A stretch of 64,000 bases of DNA from Marinobacterium_A aestuariivivens (GTDB lineage Bacteria; Pseudomonadota; Gammaproteobacteria; Pseudomonadales; Balneatricaceae). The notes under the pieces were generated by a model, which did not search any database, was not told where the DNA came from, and saw only the letters and a list, made by a program, of their open reading frames with translations. A program made the position numbers and the translations under genes. The stretch is from the NCBI RefSeq assembly GCF_042661465.1, contig NZ_JBHSWE010000001.1, forward strand, positions 5,270,001 through 5,334,000. Reading direction: 5' to 3'. Within the stretch, counting starts at the first letter, position 1, and each line of letters begins with the position of its first letter. This document shows positions 8,223-16,497 of the stretch, piece by piece.

Positions 8223-10130
8223 ATGCTTTCTACTCACTACTCTCGCTTCAGCTTTTTGGTCGGGCTGGTGATCGCGCTGATCGGTCTTGGCAATGTGCTG
8301 CCGACCTTCGACGTGCTGCCGCGCATCGGCCCCTTCGCGATCGAATGGTATCGGCCGCTGTTTTTCTGGTTCTGCATTCTGGCCTTCCTGAGCCACCGCC
8401 TGATCCGGCATCACCGCCCGCTCGACCTGCTGCTGTTCGCGGTCGTGGCGCTGGCGGCAGCCTATGTCAGCTGGGACAGCTACCACATCGGCCAGGTCCT
8501 GGTGGACGAGATTTACTTCTTCGGTCCGCGTGAAGGTATCACCGCCGCCTTTGCGGCCGCGTTGACGATCTTCATCTGCTGGAAACAGTGGGGTGCGCCG
8601 ATTGCGATTCTCGGCATGATCGCCGTGCTTTACCTGGCCACGGGCCAGTACTGGCCCGGCGTCTTCGCGACGATTCCGGCCGATATCAGCGAAACGCTGG
8701 CCGCCAATCTCTGGTACAGCGCCGATCAGGGCATTCTCGGATCGATCATGGGCATCGTCCTGACCACGGTGCTGCCGTTCATCGTGCTGGGCGCCGTGCT
8801 CGAAGGCGCCGGTGCCGGCAGCTCCATGATCCGCATCGCCTTCTACTCGATGCGCCGCTTCCGCGGCGGCCCGGCCTACGCGGCCATTTCCGCGTCCGCA
8901 CTGTTCGGTACCGTATCCGGCAGTGCCGTGGCAAACGTGGTCGGTACCGGGGTGGTCACCATTCCGATGATCCGTCGCCGGGGCTTTTCGGCCAACTTCG
9001 CCGGCGCCGTGGAAGCAGCGGCTTCGACCGGCGGGCAGATTCTGCCGCCGATCATGGGCGCGGCAGCGCTGGTGATGGCCGATATCGTCGGCGTCAGTTA
9101 CCTCAGCGTCATCACCGCGGTGCTGTTACCGGCGCTGGCGTACTACGTCAGCCTGTTCATGTCGGTCTATTTCGAGGCCCAGCGCCTCAATATCAGCGCG
9201 ACCGATGACGAGCAGATCGAGAAGCCGCAGACCCAGGACTGGCTGAACCTGATTCTGGTGTTCGGCCCGATCTTCCTTATCGTCTGGCTGCTGATCAGCG
9301 GCATGTCGCCAGCCGGCGCCTCGATCTCGGCGATCCTGCTGCTGTTCCCGCTGAGCCTGATCAACCCGACGATTCGCCAGAAACCGTTCAGGCTGCTGGA
9401 AGCCCTCTCGTCCGGCGGTCATACCGTCGCGCAGCTGATCATCGCGATCTCGATCGTCGGCATCGTCGTGGCGACGCTGGAAGCGACCGGCATCCCGTCC
9501 AAGCTGGCGGTACTGCTGACCGAGGCGGCGAGCTCGTCGCTGCTGATGGCACTTATCATCGCCGCCATAGGCTGCGTGGTACTGGGGATGGGCATGCCCA
9601 CCCTGCCGGCCTACATCGCCATTATCAGCGTGATGGGCATCACGCTGCAGCAGCTGGGGCTGGACCTGCTGACCGCACACATGTTCGTGTTCTTCTTCGG
9701 CGTGGCGTCCGTCATCACGCCGCCCGTGGCGATCGCCGCCTACGCGGCCGCGTCGATTTCACAGGGCAGACCGATCGGAACGGCGGTCGAGAGCTCGCGC
9801 ATCGGCGCACTGATCTTTCTGATCCCGTTCGCCTTCGCGCTGGATCCGGCACTGCTGCTCGGTGCCGCATCCGACGCCCCGCTGAATCCGCTGCACCTGG
9901 CGATGTCCATCACTGGCCTGCTGGCCGCCATCTACCTCGCCGCCAGTGCGCTGATCGGTTTCGACCGCTGCGAACTGGGCATACCGGAGCGGCTGGCCCT
10001 GTTCGCATTGGCGCTGGCGCTGCTGTCGCCCTTTGTTATCGCCAAGCTGGTGGCCCTGGTTATCGGCGGCCTGCTGGTGGCACGACGCATTCTGGCATCC
10101 AGGACAACCCCGGCGATCAAGGAGGTATGA
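8223..10130 (+). CDS. TRAP transporter fused 4TM/12TM permease, module 1
   Basis: Inner-membrane protein of 635 residues combining the small (DctQ-like) and large (DctM-like) TRAP subunits, as is usual for TAXI systems. Many hydrophobic helices are evident. The DctM core has FGTVSGSAVANVVGTG, EAAASTGGQILPPIMGAAA and GMGMPTLPAYI. It shares long near-identical stretches with the second permease at 16498. The downstream sulfatase gene starts one base after its stop, and the hydrolase ribosome site (GGAGG) lies in the permease 3' end, so the two are translationally linked. Confidence 0.93.
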   Translation: MLSTHYSRFSFLVGLVIALIGLGNVLPTFDVLPRIGPFAIEWYRPLFFWFCILAFLSHRLIRHHRPLDLLLFAVVALAAAYVSWDSYHIGQVLVDEIYFFGPREGITAAFAAALTIFICWKQWGAPIAILGMIAVLYLATGQYWPGVFATIPADISETLAANLWYSADQGILGSIMGIVLTTVLPFIVLGAVLEGAGAGSSMIRIAFYSMRRFRGGPAYAAISASALFGTVSGSAVANVVGTGVVTIPMIRRRGFSANFAGAVEAAASTGGQILPPIMGAAALVMADIVGVSYLSVITAVLLPALAYYVSLFMSVYFEAQRLNISATDDEQIEKPQTQDWLNLILVFGPIFLIVWLLISGMSPAGASISAILLLFPLSLINPTIRQKPFRLLEALSSGGHTVAQLIIAISIVGIVVATLEATGIPSKLAVLLTEAASSSLLMALIIAAIGCVVLGMGMPTLPAYIAIISVMGITLQQLGLDLLTAHMFVFFFGVASVITPPVAIAAYAAASISQGRPIGTAVESSRIGALIFLIPFAFALDPALLLGAASDAPLNPLHLAMSITGLLAAIYLAASALIGFDRCELGIPERLALFALALALLSPFVIAKLVALVIGGLLVARRILASRTTPAIKEV

Positions 10131-10131
10131 C

Positions 10132-11700
10132 ATGAATCGCAGGCCCAATTTCGTACTGATAGTATCCGACCAGCAGCGTGCAGACTGGCTGGGATGTTAC
10201 GGCCACCCGGTCCTCAACACCCCCCATATCGACCAGCTGGCGGCCCAGGGCATTCGTTTCGAGGAATTTCACACCGCATCGCCGGTGTGCATGCCCAACC
10301 GGGCGAGCATTCTTACCGGGCGCTATCCCAGCGTCCATGGCTTGCGTTACAACGGCTGCGCGCTCTCGAGTCGTGCCAACACCTTCGTCGAAGTGCTGCG
10401 CGCCTCGGGCTACCAGACTGCAGCGATCGGCAAGAGCCACCTGCAGCCGTTCACGTCCAACGATGCGCCTTTCGGCGATGCCCTGGCGAAAAAGTACCAG
10501 GGCCCGATCGCCGAGGCCTGGAAAGACGACTTTAAGCCCTACGTGCATGAAGAGCCGAGCCAGTACGAGTCGGACGAGCGCTACGACTTCCCGACACCCT
10601 ACTACGGCTTCGATCATGTCGACATGGTCACCGACCACGGTGACAGGGCCGGCGGTCACTACCTGCAGTGGCTGCGCAAGCAGACACCTGACTGGGAGCG
10701 CTTTCGCGACCCGAAGGAGCAGTTCGAGCACGGTTACACCTGCCCCCAGGCGAAGAAGACCAAGCTTCCCGAGGAGCTCTACCCGACCCGCTACATCGAG
10801 AACCAGGCCGTGGAGTGGATCAATGAACAGACGGACGCGGAGCAGCCGTTCTTTCTGTTCGTCTCCTTCCCGGACCCCCATCACCCGTTCAACCCGCCCG
10901 GGAAATACTGGGACCGATACCAGCCCGAGCAATTCGAACTGGACGTCAGAGCCGAGGACCTGACGATACCGGTTCCGCTGGTCGAGTTCGCCCGCCAGCG
11001 GCTGGCGAAAGGCGAATACCCGGATACACCCCAGGAAGCCTTCGCCGCCACCGAGCGGCACTGCAAGGAGGCCATGGCGCTTACCGGCGGCATGATCGAC
11101 ATGATCGACGACGCCGTGGGCAGCATCACGGCCGCCCTCAGGGAACGCGGGCTCGACGACAACACCGTGGTCATCTATACCGCCGACCACGGGGATTATC
11201 TGGGCGACGCCAACATGCTGCTCAAGGGCCCCTGGATGCGCAAATCGATCCACCGCGTACCTTTTATCTGGCGCGACCCCGCGGCAACGGCCGGACTGGT
11301 CAGCGATCATCTTGGCAGCGCCATCGATATCGGCCCGACGATCATGGCCCGCGCCGGCATCGATCCCTATTTCGGCATTCAGGGACGCGACCTGTTGGCC
11401 GACGTGGCTGCCGGAGACGGCCGGGCGCAACTGCTGATAGAGCACAACGACAATGTGCCGCGCTTGGGACTGAAACGGGCATCCCGCAGTCGCACCCTGT
11501 ACAGCCACGACTGGCGCCTGACGCTGTACCCGGGAGAGGAATGGGGCGAACTGTACGACACCCAGTCAGACCCGTTGCACCTGCATAACCTGTGGTTCGA
11601 TCCAGACTACAGCCGCAAGAAAGGCGAACTGATGGAACAGCTGGCGCTGGAAATCACCGCGACCATGGACGAAAGCCCGCGCGCCATTCGCAGGGCCTGA
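10132..11700 (+). CDS. Sulfatase-family hydrolase, module 1
   Basis: A 522-residue alkaline-phosphatase-superfamily hydrolase. It has the metal-binding Asp in VLIVSDQQRADW, the formylglycine signature CMPNRASILTGR (C-x-P-x-R) near residue 50, and the distal metal site YTADHGDYLGDANML. There is no signal peptide, so it acts in the cytoplasm on substrate brought in by the TRAP system encoded directly upstream. Arylsulfatases, choline sulfatases and phosphonate monoesterases share these motifs, so the ester type (sulfate or phosph(on)ate) cannot be settled by reading. The ATG at 10132 follows GGAGG at 10121. Confidence 0.85.
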   Translation: MNRRPNFVLIVSDQQRADWLGCYGHPVLNTPHIDQLAAQGIRFEEFHTASPVCMPNRASILTGRYPSVHGLRYNGCALSSRANTFVEVLRASGYQTAAIGKSHLQPFTSNDAPFGDALAKKYQGPIAEAWKDDFKPYVHEEPSQYESDERYDFPTPYYGFDHVDMVTDHGDRAGGHYLQWLRKQTPDWERFRDPKEQFEHGYTCPQAKKTKLPEELYPTRYIENQAVEWINEQTDAEQPFFLFVSFPDPHHPFNPPGKYWDRYQPEQFELDVRAEDLTIPVPLVEFARQRLAKGEYPDTPQEAFAATERHCKEAMALTGGMIDMIDDAVGSITAALRERGLDDNTVVIYTADHGDYLGDANMLLKGPWMRKSIHRVPFIWRDPAATAGLVSDHLGSAIDIGPTIMARAGIDPYFGIQGRDLLADVAAGDGRAQLLIEHNDNVPRLGLKRASRSRTLYSHDWRLTLYPGEEWGELYDTQSDPLHLHNLWFDPDYSRKKGELMEQLALEITATMDESPRAIRRA

Positions 11701-11715
11701 GGCACAGCCCACGCC

Positions 11716-11748
11716 GGCAGGGCCCGGACAGCGGCTCCGGGCCCTGCC
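11716..11748 (+). terminator. Strong hairpin after module 1 sulfatase
   Basis: A perfect 13-bp stem (GGCAGGGCCCGGA with TCCGGGCCCTGCC) and a 7-base loop, 15 bases after the stop codon. There is no T run. It probably ends or stabilises the module 1 transcript. Confidence 0.55.
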
Positions 11749-11839
11749 AACGAGAGACTACGTCTGCCCCGCCTGTTCGCAGGCTCACTCCACCCCGGTC
11801 GAGTGCCGCTCCGCCGTTTGTAACGTTCTGCCGGCAAAG

Positions 11840-11998
11840 GTTTCGGCATAGCGCCCGAAAGGCGATGCGCACCGGCGTCCGGGAAGCTCCCAGCCGTTCG
11901 GAGGTCGGAATCTCGGCCAGTCGCTCGCCCGCGGCCAGCTCACCGGACATGATCATCTGTCGCAATGTGCTCGGCACAGGCTGCCCCGCTTTGCTCAT
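11840..11998 (-). pseudogene. vanR: Truncated vanR, GntR-family regulator of vanillate genes
   Basis: The reverse strand begins with ATG at 11998 and reads LRQMIMSGELAAGERLAEIP then TSERLGASRTPVRIAFRAL. This is the winged-helix domain of FadR-type GntR regulators and is very like Pseudomonas VanR, which represses vanAB. After about 50 residues the similarity stops: the sequence continues as unrelated protein in all frames and the ligand-binding domain is missing. It lies divergent to vanA, exactly where vanR is expected. The remaining piece could at most bind DNA without sensing vanillate, so control must be lost or supplied from elsewhere. Confidence 0.7.
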
Positions 11999-12062
11999 AT
12001 CAAACCCTCAAGCCCCGAGAGCTGTTAATTCATCGGGCCCCCTTAGCTCCAGTCATCACACC

Positions 12063-12074
12063 TTTGGATCCAGT
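12063..12074. promoter_or_regulatory. VanR operator-like site (TTTGGATCCAGT)
   Basis: 10 of 12 positions match the VanR operator ATTGGATCCAAT. It lies upstream of the vanR fragment on the divergent side, where autorepression would act. Weakest of the four sites. Confidence 0.35.
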
Positions 12075-12222
12075 CGCTCTCGCCCGGTACAACCGACTGT
12101 ACTCCTGGCGGATGGCGGCGGCGCCCCGCACCTTCAAATCCTGAATAAATTGCCATAAATCGCAACAAACAGGCCCGTATATAACCACTAAAGACCAATG
12201 TGGCATTTTCTTATAACCATAA

Positions 12223-12234
12223 AATGGATCCAAT
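12223..12234. promoter_or_regulatory. VanR operator-like site (AATGGATCCAAT)
   Basis: 11 of 12 positions match ATTGGATCCAAT. It is 52 bases before the site over the vanA promoter, a spacing of about five helical turns that would allow paired binding. Confidence 0.55.
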
Positions 12235-12248
12235 ATTGAATAAAAAGC

Positions 12249-12276
12249 TTGATATGAATCAAGATCACCCTAAAAT
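12249..12276 (+). promoter_or_regulatory. vanA promoter
   Basis: TTGATA (12249-12254), 16 bases, TAAAAT (12271-12276): a good sigma-70 promoter 38 bases before the vanA start. Its -10 overlaps the operator-like site at 12275. A short palindrome CTTGAT-ATGA-ATCAAG (12248-12263) covers the -35. Confidence 0.6.
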
Positions 12277-12286
12277 TGGATCCAAA
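12275..12286. promoter_or_regulatory. VanR operator-like site over the vanA promoter (ATTGGATCCAAA)
   Basis: 11 of 12 positions match the VanR operator. It overlaps the -10 and the expected transcription start of vanA, the place for a classical repressor. Confidence 0.65.
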
Positions 12287-12314
12287 CTAGAACAAACACC
12301 CAGAGGAGCCTCAA

Positions 12315-13370
12315 ATGTTTCTGAAGAACACCTGGTATGTCGGCTGCACCCCGAACGAATTCGCAGACAAACCGCTGGGCCGCCAGATCTGCGGCGAGAA
12401 GATGGTTTTCTACCGTGGCCCGGAAGGCCGTGCAGCGGCCGTTGAAGATTTCTGCCCGCACCGCGGCGCTCCCCTTTCTCTGGGCTACGTCGAAGACGGC
12501 CTGCTGGTCTGCGGTTATCACGGCCTGAAAATGGGCAACGACGGCAAGACCGCCGAGATGCCCGGCCAGCGCGTTCGGGGTTTTCCGTGCATCAAGAACT
12601 ATCCGGTGGTGGAGCGCTACGGCTTCGTCTGGGTCTGGCCCGGCGATGCATCCAAGGCCGATCCCGAGCAGATTCCGGTACCGGAGTGGGCCGACAACCC
12701 GGACTGGGCCTACGGCGGCGGACTCTACCATATCAACTGCGACTACCGCCTGATGATCGACAACCTCATGGACCTTACCCATGAGACCTACGTTCACTCC
12801 ACCAGCATCGGCCAGCCCGAGATCGACGAGGCGCCGGTCGCCACCGAGGTGAACGGCGAAGAGGTGATCACCAGCCGCTATATGGATAACATCACGGCGC
12901 CGCCGTTCTGGCGCATGGCCCTGAAAGCGAACCACCTGGCCGATGACGTACCGGTGGACCGCTGGCAGATCTGCCGTTTCACGCCGCCGAGCCACGTCAT
13001 GATCGAAGTCGGTGTCGCCCATGCCGGTCACGGCGGTTACGACGCCCCGGACGAGTACAAGGCGGCCAGCACCGTGGTGGACTTCATCACCCCCGAAACC
13101 GAGACCAGCCATTGGTATTTCTGGGGCATGGCCCGCAAATTCAAGCCGGAAGATACCAACCTCACGGCCCAGATCCGCGAAGGCCAGGGCAAAATCTTCG
13201 GCGAAGACCTGGATATGCTCGAACAGCAGCAGCAGAACCTGCTCGACTATCCCGAGCGCAAGCTGCTGAAACTGAATATCGATGCCGGTGGCGTCCAGTC
13301 ACGCCGCATCCTGGATCGGCTCCTCAAGGCGGAACAGGAACAGAACGAGGCCGCGGCCCGCGGCAACTGA
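12315..13370 (+). CDS. vanA: Vanillate O-demethylase, oxygenase subunit
   Basis: A 351-residue Rieske non-haem iron monooxygenase that converts vanillate to protocatechuate with release of formaldehyde. The Rieske cluster ligands are Cys47-Pro-His49 and Cys66-Gly-Tyr-His69. The mononuclear iron site is in DNLMDLTHETYVH. Length and motifs agree with VanA (about 350 residues). The start has GAGGAG at 12304. It forms an operon with vanB, 21 bases downstream. Other O-demethylating Rieske enzymes (for example for dicamba or syringate) are related, but the vanB, ligAB and fdhA neighbours favour vanillate or a close relative. Confidence 0.9.
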   Translation: MFLKNTWYVGCTPNEFADKPLGRQICGEKMVFYRGPEGRAAAVEDFCPHRGAPLSLGYVEDGLLVCGYHGLKMGNDGKTAEMPGQRVRGFPCIKNYPVVERYGFVWVWPGDASKADPEQIPVPEWADNPDWAYGGGLYHINCDYRLMIDNLMDLTHETYVHSTSIGQPEIDEAPVATEVNGEEVITSRYMDNITAPPFWRMALKANHLADDVPVDRWQICRFTPPSHVMIEVGVAHAGHGGYDAPDEYKAASTVVDFITPETETSHWYFWGMARKFKPEDTNLTAQIREGQGKIFGEDLDMLEQQQQNLLDYPERKLLKLNIDAGGVQSRRILDRLLKAEQEQNEAAARGN

Positions 13371-13391
13371 CCCCGAACAGGAGACCTGACC

Positions 13392-14345
13392 ATGATCGAA
13401 GTCGAAGTAATTTCCAAGACCCTCGACGCCGAGGACATCTTCCGGTTCGAATTGGCACGTCCCGACGGCGCCGCGCTGCCAGCTTTCGGCGCCGGCGCCC
13501 ATATCGACGTCCATTTGCCGAACGGCCTGGTACGCCAGTATTCGCTGTGCAACCACCCGGAGGAGAGCCACCGTTACGAGATCGGCGTGCTGAAAGATCC
13601 ATCCTCCCGCGGCGGCTCGGCAGCGATGCACGAGCAGGTACAGGCCGGCGACCGGCTGCAGATCAGCGAGCCGCGCAATCATTTCCCGCTGGCCCACGAG
13701 GCCGCGCGCAGCCTGCTGTTCGCCGGCGGTATCGGGGTCACGCCGATTCTGTGCATGGCCGAGCGGCTGGCCCACAGCGGCGGCGAGTTCGAAATGCACT
13801 ACTGCACGCGCACCGAAAGCCGCACGGCCTTCCGCCAGCGCATCGCCGACAGCGACTTCGCCAAGCGGGTACAGTTCCATTTCGATGACGGCGACCCGAC
13901 ACAGATACTGGATGCGGCCAGCCTGCTGGCCCGCCCGGAAACCGGCACCCATCTCTATGTCTGCGGCCCCAAGGGTTTCATGGATCACGTACTGGACACC
14001 GCCAAGCGCCTCGGCTGGCCGGCGGACCAGGTGCATCGGGAATATTTCGCGGCGGCGCCGATCAATCACGACGCCGACGCTGCCTTCGAGATCCAGCTTG
14101 GCAGCAGCGGCCAGATACTCGAGGTTCCGGCCGACAAGAGCGCGCTGCAGGTACTGCTGGAACAGGATATCGACATTCCCTATTCCTGCGAAGACGGCGT
14201 CTGCGGTACCTGCCTCACCCGGGTACTGGAGGGGGAACCGGATCACCGCGACCTGTTCATGGAACCCGCCGAGCATGCTGCGAACGACCAGTTCACGCCC
14301 TGCTGCTCGCGGTCAAAGAGTAAACGTCTGGTGCTGGATATCTAA
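13392..14345 (+). CDS. vanB: Vanillate O-demethylase, reductase subunit
   Basis: The 317-residue electron-transfer partner of VanA. Domain order is FMN/FAD-binding (VRQYSLCNHPEE), NAD-binding (LLFAGGIGVTPILCMA) and a C-terminal plant-type ferredoxin with CEDGVCGTC and a distal Cys in FTPCCS, the arrangement of phthalate dioxygenase reductase-type proteins. It passes electrons from NADH to the Rieske cluster of VanA. GGAGA at 13380 serves as ribosome site. Its stop is 26 bases from the end of the convergent LysR gene. Confidence 0.9.
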   Translation: MIEVEVISKTLDAEDIFRFELARPDGAALPAFGAGAHIDVHLPNGLVRQYSLCNHPEESHRYEIGVLKDPSSRGGSAAMHEQVQAGDRLQISEPRNHFPLAHEAARSLLFAGGIGVTPILCMAERLAHSGGEFEMHYCTRTESRTAFRQRIADSDFAKRVQFHFDDGDPTQILDAASLLARPETGTHLYVCGPKGFMDHVLDTAKRLGWPADQVHREYFAAAPINHDADAAFEIQLGSSGQILEVPADKSALQVLLEQDIDIPYSCEDGVCGTCLTRVLEGEPDHRDLFMEPAEHAANDQFTPCCSRSKSKRLVLDI

Positions 14346-14371
14346 GCTGCGGCGCCTGAGCGCACCGTCAC

Positions 14372-15271
14372 TCAGGCATCCTGCAATGCTTGCTCGATGG
14401 TGACGCGGATGTTTTCGACCAGCTCCCGGAACTTGCAGTCCCGGCGGTGCCAGAGGTAGATATCGCGCCGGCCGAAGTCGGCGTCGACGGGTAACCGCCG
14501 AATCCCGTAATCCCGCTGCGCCAAAGCGGTCAGCCGCACCGGCATCAGGCTGAGGTAGCGTCCCGTCATCATCGAATTCAAGCAGATCATTACATCGCCG
14601 CTGAGCGCGATCGCGGTGTTGAAGCGCTGAACGCCGGCGCGCTGCAACAGCTCGACCGGCGACTCGCCGAAAAAGGCGTAGGTCGCCAGATTGATCCAGT
14701 CATAACCGTCGAGGTCGGAAACTTCCACCCTGTCGGCACCCGCCAGCGGATGTGACGCCGAGGCGAACACCGCCAGCTCGTCCTCGAACAGGCGCACGCG
14801 CTCGAGCTCGGGCCGCGCCGTCGGCACCTCCGGACCTATGACCAGATCCAGCTGGCCGCGATTGAGCTGATCGAGCGAACGCGACGGCGTTTCGACCTGC
14901 ACCACCACCGACAGCTGCTGCATCTGTGACTGGAGACTCTCGGTCACCCGGTGCATGAGCAGCGATGCCACCATAGGACCGACGCTGATGCGCATCTCCG
15001 ACTGCATGCCTAGACGGTGGCGCACGGCTATCTGCTGCGCGGCCCAGAGCGCATCGCCGATCACCCGCCCCTCGCGCGCCAGCGCCTCGCCCAGTTCGGT
15101 CTGGCGCACGCCGTGACGGCTGCGGCTGAACAGGCTGGCGCCGGCCTGCATTTCCAGCGTCTGCATGTTCTTCGTGAGCGTCGGCTGCGTGACGTTGAGC
15201 TGCTGCGCCGCCAGGTTGATCGAGCCACAGTCGAGAATCGTTGCCAGTTGAATCAAATGCTTGGGTTCCAT
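14372..15271 (-). CDS. LysR-family transcriptional regulator, module 2
   Basis: Intact 299-residue LysR protein: helix-turn-helix in the first 60 residues (LIQLATILDCGSINLAAQQL then NVTQPTLTKNMQTLE), then a periplasmic-binding-like effector domain (DLVIGPEVPTARPEL, VFASASHPLAG). It is divergent from the module 2 TAXI gene, 128 bases away, and is the obvious candidate for its ligand-dependent control. The GGATCC operator-like site in the same gap suggests a second input from a VanR-type repressor. Confidence 0.88.
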   Translation of the reverse strand: MEPKHLIQLATILDCGSINLAAQQLNVTQPTLTKNMQTLEMQAGASLFSRSRHGVRQTELGEALAREGRVIGDALWAAQQIAVRHRLGMQSEMRISVGPMVASLLMHRVTESLQSQMQQLSVVVQVETPSRSLDQLNRGQLDLVIGPEVPTARPELERVRLFEDELAVFASASHPLAGADRVEVSDLDGYDWINLATYAFFGESPVELLQRAGVQRFNTAIALSGDVMICLNSMMTGRYLSLMPVRLTALAQRDYGIRRLPVDADFGRRDIYLWHRRDCKFRELVENIRVTIEQALQDA

Positions 15272-15334
15272 CGCTACGCGCCTGCTCTTGTATTCATTTT
15301 TTTATGTTTAAAACCTTAAAAAGTCATTATACGA

Positions 15335-15346
15335 ATTGGATCCAGT
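15335..15346. promoter_or_regulatory. VanR operator-like site before module 2 TRAP genes (ATTGGATCCAGT)
   Basis: 11 of 12 positions match ATTGGATCCAAT. It lies directly after a possible -10 (TTATAC, 15327-15332) and about 54 bases before the TAXI start codon. It would place this transporter in the same regulon as vanAB. Confidence 0.6.
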
Positions 15347-15399
15347 AATGCACACTGGCAATCACGACATCGCACCATACAAACAATCAAGAGGTCGTC

Positions 15400-16404
15400 A
15401 TGAAAAAAATAATCGCCGTTATCGGCACACTCTGCACACTTCACCTGACACCCACCAGCGCCGAAACCCTGCGTCTGGATGCCGGCGGCGCCTCTTCGGT
15501 CACCGGGATACTGCCGCAGGCAATCGCCCAGTACACCGCCAGGGAAGACATCAACCTCGAGGTCATTCTGGGACAGACCCTGACCAAGTCGATCATGAAA
15601 GTCGGTGCAAACCGGCTCGATGCATCCCTGGTGCCGCCTCCGGCATTCAGCGCCATGCGCAACGGCACCGGCCCCTACGCCGAACAGGCCGAAGCGGCCA
15701 GGAAGCTGGCCGGCGAGGTCCGCGCCCTCACGGGGCTCCCCGGCAGCACCTACCACGCCATCGCCTGGGCCGATTCCGGCATCGAGGACTGGGATGACGT
15801 GCGCGGCAAACGCGTCTTCGTCGGACCACCGGCCGGCGCCGCCAACATGCAGATCATCGGCATGATCGAAGTGGCGTCGGGACTGAAGCCCGAAAGCGAC
15901 TACGAGGCCATCCGCGCGCCCTGGAATATCGCCATCCAGGGATTCCAGGACGGCCAGTACGACGTGCTGGTCACCAGCGCGCCCATCGGGCAGCAGTCGA
16001 TCAACGAACTGAGCCTGCAGCGCGAGATCCGCATTCTCGGTATTCCCAAAAGCGTTACCGGCACCGATCAGTGGCGCGAATACAAAGACAAGGCCTACAT
16101 GACCAGCTCGGTGATTCCGGCCAACACCTACGCCGGCCAGGTCAACGGCGACCAGAACATCCTGACCGGGTCGAATATCATGTACCTGGCGGTCAACCGC
16201 AACATGGCTGACGACGTCGCCTACCGCTTCACCAAGGCGTACTGGCAGAACATCGATGCCATCAAGGCATCCAACGCACTGCTCGGCGACACCAACACCG
16301 CAGACCCCTTCGCCGGCGTCAATGCACCGCTGCACCCCGGCGCGGTCAAGTACTACCGCGAAGCCGGGATCGAGATCCCGCAGCAGCTGCTGACCGACCG
16401 GTAA
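15400..16404 (+). CDS. TAXI family TRAP transporter substrate-binding protein, module 2
   Basis: A 334-residue periplasmic binding protein with a signal peptide (MKKIIAVIGTLCTLHLTPTSA). The mature part begins ETLRLDAGGASSVTGILPQA, characteristic of the TAXI family, and aligns end to end with the module 1 protein, including the C-terminal HPGAVKYYREAGIEIP. The gene is intact. AGAGG lies upstream at 15389. It presumably delivers an aromatic ester or acid to the permease encoded downstream. Confidence 0.92.
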   Translation: MKKIIAVIGTLCTLHLTPTSAETLRLDAGGASSVTGILPQAIAQYTAREDINLEVILGQTLTKSIMKVGANRLDASLVPPPAFSAMRNGTGPYAEQAEAARKLAGEVRALTGLPGSTYHAIAWADSGIEDWDDVRGKRVFVGPPAGAANMQIIGMIEVASGLKPESDYEAIRAPWNIAIQGFQDGQYDVLVTSAPIGQQSINELSLQREIRILGIPKSVTGTDQWREYKDKAYMTSSVIPANTYAGQVNGDQNILTGSNIMYLAVNRNMADDVAYRFTKAYWQNIDAIKASNALLGDTNTADPFAGVNAPLHPGAVKYYREAGIEIPQQLLTDR

Positions 16405-16448
16405 CCCGGTCGGCACTTAAGCTCGACGACCTGTGAAGGCGTCTGCAG

Positions 16449-16469
16449 CCGGGGCCCGACGGGCCCCGG
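16449..16469 (+). terminator. Hairpin between TAXI and TRAP permease genes, module 2
   Basis: CCGGGGCCC, loop GAC, GGGCCCCGG: a perfect 9-bp stem. No T tail. Same position as the module 1 hairpin, suggesting a shared role in differential expression. Confidence 0.4.
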
Positions 16470-16497
16470 CGAATCCCACGCGCAACCGAGAATTCCC

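Larger units (their letters stand above)
11701..12314. other. Intergenic region between module 1 and vanA
   Basis: It holds the module 1 terminator hairpin, the vanR fragment on the minus strand (to 11998), three GGATCC-centred operator-like sites and the vanA promoter. A minus-strand frame at 12030-12233 overlaps these sites and is not accepted as a gene. Confidence 0.6.

Noticed and set aside
12030..12233. Minus-strand frame of 67 codons between vanR fragment and vanA
   Set aside because: It overlaps the operator-like sites, has no ribosome site and resembles no known protein.
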